Shown one piece after another: positions 33,033-37,660 of a stretch of DNA of 37,660 nt (its first letter is position 1; each line of letters opens with the position of its first letter). The translations under genes were made by a program, and so were the position numbers. The notes beneath the pieces were generated by a model, which saw only the letters and a list, made by a program, of their open reading frames with translations, did not search any database and was not told the origin of the DNA. The stretch is from Bifidobacterium breve (GTDB lineage Bacteria > Bacteroidota > Bacteroidia > Flavobacteriales > Flavobacteriaceae), in NCBI GenBank assembly GCA_943323545.2, contig CALPIE020000009.1:1-37660 (forward strand), written 5' to 3'.

Positions 33033-34175
33033 ATGAAACACTACCATTATATTTTTACCGGCACTGGCTTATCGGCTTTGATGACGGTATATGAAATGGT
33101 GCTTTGTGGAAATTTTAATGACAAATCAATTTTGTTAGTAGATGAAAATCTAAAAAAAACTAACGACAGAACTTGGTGTTTTTGGGATGAAAAAAACATA
33201 TTTGAATCTGTTATTTCTAAAAGATGGGATAATGCAATTTTTGCTAACGAACGCTTTAATCGAAATTTAGAATTAAAACCCTATAAATACAATATGATTC
33301 GTGGATTAGATTTTTATAATCTAGTTTTTGATGTAATTTCTAAACAAGATAATATTCATTTTACGAACCAAAAAGTGTTAGATTTTACTGAACTTAACAA
33401 TCATTGTATAGTAAAAACAGAAACAGAAAGTTATACCTGTAATCAAATTTTCAATTCTATATTCAATCCAGAACTTGTAAAAAATCAATCCAAATATCCC
33501 ATCTTACACCAGCATTTTATAGGTTGGTTTATCAAAAGTAAGGAAGCTATTTTCAATCCAAATTGTGCCACTTTCATGGATTTCTCTGTTGCACAAAAAG
33601 GAAATACGAGATTTATGTATGTTTTGCCAACGTCCACAAACGAAGCATTATTAGAATATACTTTATTTTCAAAAGAGTTACTTTCAAAAGAAAAATATGA
33701 AACCGAAATTCAAAAATACATCCAAAAATTAGGAATAACCGAATACGAAATAATCGAAAAAGAGCAAGGAAACATTCCTATGACCTGTTATCCTTTCTGG
33801 AAACACAATTCGAAAAATATATTAAATATTGGTTCTGCTGGGGGTTGGACAAAAGCCAGTACAGGTTTTACTTTTAAAAATACTATCAAGAAATCAAAAG
33901 CCTTGGTTCGCTTTTTATCTAAAGAAACTGACTTAAGAAAATTTCATAAAAAGGATAAATTTTGGTTTTATGATTTATTGCTTCTAGATATTTTAGATAA
34001 AAAAAACCATTTGGGCGCAACCATTTTTTCATCCATGTTTGAAAAGGGAAATACAACCGTAATCTTTAAATTTCTAGATGAAGAATCATCGATTTGGGAA
34101 GATTTTCAAGTCATTTGGAAATGCCCAAAAAAACTTTTTCTAAGTGCATTATTTGGTAGATTTTATCGTTTCTAA
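33033..34175 (+). CDS. crtY: Lycopene cyclase (CrtY type)
   Basis: Lycopene beta-cyclase forms the ionone rings of beta-carotene on the route to zeaxanthin-type yellow pigments. The 380-residue protein starts MKHYHYIFTGTGLSALMTVY with a FAD/NAD(P)-binding GxGLS motif. NDRTWCFWDEK (about 45-55), a hallmark of bacterial lycopene cyclases, and GGWTKASTGFTF near residue 270 follow. I place the start at 33033 because the farther in-frame ATG at 32985 lies within the preceding gene. No other carotenoid genes are in the window, so this crtY is separated from them and tied to the metal-regulated promoter at 32242. Confidence 0.92.
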   Translation: MKHYHYIFTGTGLSALMTVYEMVLCGNFNDKSILLVDENLKKTNDRTWCFWDEKNIFESVISKRWDNAIFANERFNRNLELKPYKYNMIRGLDFYNLVFDVISKQDNIHFTNQKVLDFTELNNHCIVKTETESYTCNQIFNSIFNPELVKNQSKYPILHQHFIGWFIKSKEAIFNPNCATFMDFSVAQKGNTRFMYVLPTSTNEALLEYTLFSKELLSKEKYETEIQKYIQKLGITEYEIIEKEQGNIPMTCYPFWKHNSKNILNIGSAGGWTKASTGFTFKNTIKKSKALVRFLSKETDLRKFHKKDKFWFYDLLLLDILDKKNHLGATIFSSMFEKGNTTVIFKFLDEESSIWEDFQVIWKCPKKLFLSALFGRFYRF

Positions 34176-34238
34176 TTTCTCTATTAAATCATAACAAATC
34201 TTTATGACTTCTAGAAATTTTACATTTAAATTTCTGTT

Positions 34239-34246
34239 TATCTTTG
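34239..34246 (+). promoter_or_regulatory. -7 box TATCTTTG for the bacilliredoxin gene
   Basis: TATCTTTG matches TAnnTTTG and lies 52 bases before the ATG at 34299. The A-rich stretch just before the ATG fits Bacteroidota start sites. Confidence 0.5.
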
Positions 34247-34298
34247 CGCTAGATTAAATTTAATAATTCCAATTCCTTAATCTTAAAATTAAAAAAAT

Positions 34299-34709
34299 AT
34301 GTATCCAGAAGAAATGGTTTTACCAATGAGAGCAGAACTTACACAAGTAGGCTTTCAAGAATTACATACAGCTGAAGATGTTGAAAACGCAATTAAAGCA
34401 GACGGAACTACACTTATAGTTGTGAACTCAGTTTGTGGTTGTGCCGCAAGAAATGCTCGTCCTGGAGCAAAAATGAGTTTAGATAACGCGAAAAAACCCG
34501 ATCATATCGTAACGGTTTTTGCAGGAGTTGATAGAGAAGCAGTAGATGCAGCTCGTCAACATATGTTTCCTTTTCCTCCATCGTCTCCATGTATGGCTTT
34601 GTTTAAAAACGGTGAATTGGTTCACATGTTAGAACGCCATCATATTGAAGGTCGTCCCGCAGAAATGATTGCAGAGAATTTAAAAGACGCTTACGCGGAA
34701 TTCTGTTAG
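34299..34709 (+). CDS. BrxA/BrxB family bacilliredoxin (YphP/YqiW-like)
   Basis: The 136-residue thioredoxin-fold protein has the hallmark CGC active site (C46-G47-C48 in SVCGCAARNARPGA). KKPDHIVTVFAGVDREAVDAA and PFPPSSPCMALFKNGELVHM follow. Length and motifs match the BrxA/BrxB group. These proteins de-bacillithiolate client proteins in Firmicutes and occur in Bacteroidota that make bacillithiol. It has its own promoter and a clear terminator at 34776-34821. Confidence 0.92.
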   Translation: MYPEEMVLPMRAELTQVGFQELHTAEDVENAIKADGTTLIVVNSVCGCAARNARPGAKMSLDNAKKPDHIVTVFAGVDREAVDAARQHMFPFPPSSPCMALFKNGELVHMLERHHIEGRPAEMIAENLKDAYAEFC

Positions 34710-34716
34710 TTTTATA

Positions 34717-34922
34717 ACCGCAAAGGACGCAAAGGGCTACGCAAGTTTCGCAAAGAAAAGTTTATAAATTATTTTACCGCAAATCACATATTACTTTTTG
34801 TGAATTTGCGGTTTATTTTTTCCATACATTTTTTGAAGTTAAACAAAACCCTTGCGATCCTTACGGTTAACCAAAATCCTCACGAACTTTGCGAAAAAAA
34901 CCTTGCGAACTTTGTGGTTAAA
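34717..34922. repeat. CTTTGCG/CGCAAAG intergenic repeats
   Basis: The spacer after the bacilliredoxin gene holds several ACCGCAAAGGACGCAAAGG / CGCAAGTTTCGCAAAG units (34717-34756). The opposite orientation occurs at 34850-34922 (CTTGCGATCCTTACGG, CGAACTTTGCG, CCTTGCGAACTTTGTGG). A 17-base stretch, 34898-34914, is identical to 5086-5102. The arms could pair across the terminator. No gene lies in this spacer. Confidence 0.75.
34776..34821 (+). terminator. Terminator after the bacilliredoxin gene, within the repeat region
   Basis: ACCGCAAATCACA (34776-34788) pairs with TGTGAATTTGCGGT (34799-34812) with one bulge. A T-rich tract follows to 34821. The stem itself is built from the CGCAAA repeat. 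Confidence 0.75.
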
Positions 34923-34925
34923 CAT

Positions 34926-34933
34926 TAAATTTG
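34926..34933 (+). promoter_or_regulatory. -7 box TAAATTTG for trhO
   Basis: TAAATTTG lies 57 bases before the trhO ATG at 34991. It follows directly after the last repeat unit. Confidence 0.45.
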
Positions 34934-34990
34934 CACTGAATTCTTCCATTTAGAACTCACAAATATATTTCTCACTTAAACGTTTATAGC

Positions 34991-36349
34991 ATGCAACTGT
35001 ACAACACCTTAAGCGCAGAAGAAAGAGCTCAATTGATTGATGAAGCCGGCAAACAACGACTTACATTGTCTTTCTATGCGTATGCCAAAATTGAAGACCC
35101 ACAACAATTTCGTAATGATCTATTTATCGAATGGAACAAACTCGATGCTCTTGGCCGAACGTATGTAGCCAAAGAAGGAATCAATGCACAAATGAGTATT
35201 CCGGCAGAGAATATAGAAGCTTTTCGCGAAACATTAGAAGTATATGATTTTATGCAAAACATTCGTTTGAATGTAGCAGTAGAGCATGACGATCATTCCT
35301 TCCTAAAATTGACTATTAAAGTCCGTGATAAAATAGTCGCCGACGGTTTAAACGACGAAACCTTCGATGTAACCAATATTGGCGTGCACCTAAAAGCAAA
35401 AGAATTCAATCAAATTTTGGATGACCCAAACACTATTGTAGTCGATTTTAGAAATCATTATGAAAGTGAAATTGGTCATTTTAAAGGAGCAATTACTCCT
35501 GATGTGGAAACTTTTCGTGAAAGTTTACCAATCATCAACGAACAATTAAAAGATTTTAAAGACGATAAAAACTTAGTGATGTATTGCACGGGTGGCATCC
35601 GTTGCGAAAAAGCTTCGGCCTATTTTAAACATCAAGGTTTTAAAAAGGTTTTTCAATTAGAAGGCGGCATTATCAATTATGCCAAACAAATCAAAGAAGA
35701 AAATTTAGAAAGTAAATTCATAGGGAAAAATTTTGTTTTCGATCATCGACTGGGAGAAAGAATTACCAATGACATCGTTTCGCAATGCCATCAATGTGGA
35801 AAACCATGTGACAATCATACTAATTGTGAAAACGAAGGATGCCATTTGTTATTCATCCAATGCGATGAATGTAAAGCAGTAATGGAAAATTGTTGTTCAA
35901 GAGAATGTCAAGAAATAATTCACATGACATTAGTAGAACAAGTAAAAATGCGACGTGGAGTAAAAAATGGAAATATGATTTTTAGAAAAGGGAAATCTGA
36001 TAAATTACTTTTCAAACATTCGGGAGAACTTTCTGACATAGCATTAGCAAAAATCGAAAAAAAGGCAGATATCCGTCAAAAAATTAAAATTAAAAAAGTG
36101 CTCATTGGAAGAGCAGAACATTACTATACAAAATCACAAGTAGCTCTTTTCATCATCGAAAATAACGAACTAAATGTTGGCGATAAAATTCTAATTTCTG
36201 GACCAACTACAGGAAATGAGGAATTAATTGTAACTAAAATGTTCGTTAACGGAGCCGAAAATACTTCGGCGAAAATAGATGATAAAATCACTTTTGAAAT
36301 ACCATTTAGAATACGATTATCGGATAAATTATTTAAAATTTTAGACTAA
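34991..36349 (+). CDS. trhO: tRNA uridine(34) hydroxylase TrhO (rhodanese family) with C-terminal extension
   Basis: TrhO makes 5-hydroxyuridine at tRNA position 34 using oxygen. The 452-residue protein has the N-terminal acylphosphatase-like domain (about 1-100) and a rhodanese domain (about 130-235). Its active loop is CTGGIRCEKAS with C199 and C205. A Cys-rich segment follows (C266 to C306, likely zinc-binding). Known TrhO/YceA proteins have about 330-350 residues. Here about 90 residues are added (360-452), with LNVGDKILISGPTTGNEEL and a beta-rich pattern reminiscent of the C-terminal domain of U32 peptidase-like TrhP. The family call is firm; the extension is interpreted. Confidence 0.92.
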   Translation: MQLYNTLSAEERAQLIDEAGKQRLTLSFYAYAKIEDPQQFRNDLFIEWNKLDALGRTYVAKEGINAQMSIPAENIEAFRETLEVYDFMQNIRLNVAVEHDDHSFLKLTIKVRDKIVADGLNDETFDVTNIGVHLKAKEFNQILDDPNTIVVDFRNHYESEIGHFKGAITPDVETFRESLPIINEQLKDFKDDKNLVMYCTGGIRCEKASAYFKHQGFKKVFQLEGGIINYAKQIKEENLESKFIGKNFVFDHRLGERITNDIVSQCHQCGKPCDNHTNCENEGCHLLFIQCDECKAVMENCCSRECQEIIHMTLVEQVKMRRGVKNGNMIFRKGKSDKLLFKHSGELSDIALAKIEKKADIRQKIKIKKVLIGRAEHYYTKSQVALFIIENNELNVGDKILISGPTTGNEELIVTKMFVNGAENTSAKIDDKITFEIPFRIRLSDKLFKILD

Positions 36350-36380
36350 AATTAAAAGAAAAACGTTTTTTAAAAAATCT

Positions 36381-36407
36381 GAAATCCTAAATCCTAAATC
36401 TAAAATC
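36381..36407. repeat. AATCCTA short tandem repeat
   Basis: GAAATCCTAAATCCTAAATC then TAAAATC form a short degenerate tandem repeat (unit AAATCCT) between trhO and the PSP1 gene. It resembles in style, but not in sequence, the AACTCAT repeat at 293-360. Confidence 0.6.
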
Positions 36408-36475
36408 TTTACTATCTTTACCAATTAATCGATTTATGAACTTAAGTTGCTTTATGCAACACTACATATAGAATT

Positions 36476-37660
36476 ATGTCATGTCAAAGTTGTTCAACCT
36501 CTGATGGTAGCGCACCAAAGGGTTGTAAAAATAATGGGACTTGCGGCACCGATAGCTGTAACAAATTAACGGTTTTTGATTGGTTGGCCAATATGAATTT
36601 ACCAACCGGAGAAACGCCTTTTGATTGCGTAGAAATACGTTTTAAAAACGGGCGAAAAGAATTTTATCGCAATACCGAAAAACTAACTCTAAGCATTGGC
36701 GATATTGTAGCAACAGAAGCATCGCCTGGCCATGATGTTGGAATAGTTACGCTAACTGGCGAATTGGTTAAAATCCAAATGAAGAAAAAAGGCGTTGATC
36801 ATAAAAGCAAGGAAATCGCAAAAATTTACCGAAAAGCATCGCAAAAAGATATCGATATTTGGAGTGATGCGCGTGATAAAGAAGAACCACTAAAAGTAAA
36901 AGCACGTGAAATCGCAATTGCTTTAAAATTAGAAATGAAAATATCTGATATCGAGTTCCAAGGTGATGGTTCAAAAGCTATCTTTTATTATACGGCTAAT
37001 GATAGAGTCGACTTCCGTCAATTAATAAAAGAATTTGCTCAAATTTTTAAAATCCGAATCGAGATGAAACAAGTTGGTTTTCGTCAAGAAGCATCACGCT
37101 TAGGCGGAATTGGTTCTTGCGGTAGAGAATTATGTTGCTCTACTTGGCTAACCGATTTTAGAAGTGTAAACACATCGGCAGCTCGATACCAACAGTTGTC
37201 GTTAAATCCACAAAAATTAGCCGGACAATGTGGTAAATTAAAATGTTGCTTGAATTACGAATTGGATACTTATTTAGACGCTTTAAAAGATTTTCCTGAT
37301 TTTGATACTAAACTTGTTACCGAAAATGGTGATGCAATTTGTCAAAAACAAGATATTTTTAAAGGATTAATGTGGTTTGCTTACACAAATAATTTTGCCA
37401 ATTGGCATGTTTTAAAAATTGAACAAGTAAGAGAAATCGTTGCTATTAATAAAGAAAAAAAGAAAGTGAGTTCTTTAGAAGATTTTGCAGTTGAAATTAT
37501 TCAAGAACCAGAAACAAACTTTAATAATGCAATGGGTCAAGAAAGTTTAACACGATTTGATCAGCCTAAGAAAAAGAAAAAATCGAATAGAAATAACAAA
37601 CGTCCAAGTGAAAATGCAATCGTTGCTAATAATAATCGCCCAGCGGATCCAAAACAACAG
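36476..37660 (+). CDS. ricT: PSP1 domain protein, RicT/YaaT-like (3' partial)
   Basis: The frame runs open from ATG 36476 to the window edge (395 codons, no stop). The N-terminus is cysteine-rich (C3, C6, C17, C23, C28 in MSCQSCSTSDG and KGCKNNGTCGTDSC). The PSP1 core follows with GSCGRELCCSTW (C215, C220, C221) and GQCGKLKCCLNYE (C252, C257, C258). In the B. subtilis RicAFT complex equivalent cysteines bind an iron-sulfur cluster, and the complex affects mRNA maturation. The C-terminal tail is Lys/Asn-rich and looks disordered. The end lies outside the window. The gene has no clear -7 box; TATCTTTA at 36413 is close. Confidence 0.9.
   Translation, partial: MSCQSCSTSDGSAPKGCKNNGTCGTDSCNKLTVFDWLANMNLPTGETPFDCVEIRFKNGRKEFYRNTEKLTLSIGDIVATEASPGHDVGIVTLTGELVKIQMKKKGVDHKSKEIAKIYRKASQKDIDIWSDARDKEEPLKVKAREIAIALKLEMKISDIEFQGDGSKAIFYYTANDRVDFRQLIKEFAQIFKIRIEMKQVGFRQEASRLGGIGSCGRELCCSTWLTDFRSVNTSAARYQQLSLNPQKLAGQCGKLKCCLNYELDTYLDALKDFPDFDTKLVTENGDAICQKQDIFKGLMWFAYTNNFANWHVLKIEQVREIVAINKEKKKVSSLEDFAVEIIQEPETNFNNAMGQESLTRFDQPKKKKKSNRNNKRPSENAIVANNNRPADPKQQ

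Noticed and set aside
34710..34990. tRNA or small RNA gene in the longest intergenic gap
   Set aside because: No cloverleaf or T-loop consensus is visible. The gap is explained by repeats, a terminator and the trhO promoter.
36768..36974. Minus-strand ORF of 68 codons
   Set aside because: It is antisense to the PSP1/RicT-like gene, which has a long open frame with conserved cysteine motifs.

Overview
The window is chromosomal DNA from a member of the Bacteroidota, most likely a Flavobacterium-like Flavobacteriaceae. The DNA is very AT-rich. Many genes are preceded by the Bacteroidota-type -7 box TAnnTTTG. Two large secreted proteins end in type IX secretion (T9SS) sorting domains. The gene content also fits: a short epsilon subunit, a lycopene cyclase, a RicT-like PSP1 protein and an Nramp-Usp fusion. 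Most of the window is housekeeping or conserved accessory genes. I see no phage, transposase, CRISPR array, rRNA or tRNA. No stretch over 300 bases lacks a gene; the longest gap is 34710-34990.

Layout. (1) 2-1229: end of atpD, atpC and a small membrane protein. (2) 1272-7876: a biotin locus, with bioF, a DUF2007/zinc-ribbon gene, bioD, bioA and a beta-ketoacyl synthase on the plus strand, converging on bioB-recX on the minus strand. (3) 7950-9429: a small membrane protein and ribF. (4) 9570-12920: a T9SS-exported reprolysin-like metalloprotease. (5) 12967-14038: pth and a short ssb. (6) 14214-17997: a tight four-gene operon (zinc-finger protein, membrane-bound M28 peptidase, YeeZ-like epimerase, CBU_0592-type membrane protein). 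(7) 18019-23474: a minus-strand operon of a T9SS beta-propeller protein and an M13 peptidase. (8) 23585-24280: a SCO-family copper protein. (9) 24378-34175: a metal-homeostasis region with feoA-feoB, a FecA-like receptor, a 41-residue FeoB-associated Cys-rich protein, and the minus-strand operon mntH(Usp)-dtxR-secreted Cys protein. Divergent from mntH are an outer-membrane protein gene and crtY. (10) 34299-37660: a bacilliredoxin, trhO with an unusual C-terminal extension, and a PSP1/RicT-like gene cut by the window edge.

The most interesting signals are regulatory or contextual. A perfect ATTTAG-N6-CTAAAT palindrome covers the -7 box of the outer-membrane protein/crtY promoter, and related half-sites lie at feoA and at the FecA-like receptor. 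This suggests one DtxR-family regulon, including lycopene cyclase. The regulator combines a DtxR-like architecture with an MntR-like Glu at a metal ligand. A beta-ketoacyl synthase with an intact Cys-His-His triad sits in a biotin locus that lacks the usual pimeloyl-making genes in view. TrhO carries an extra C-terminal domain resembling that of the U32 (TrhP) family. Several intergenic repeat families (a 135-base palindrome, CTTTGCG/CACAGAG repeats, AACTCAT and AATCCTA repeats) remain unexplained. Three apparent TTG starts are the last three bases of a promoter -7 box and are corrected here.
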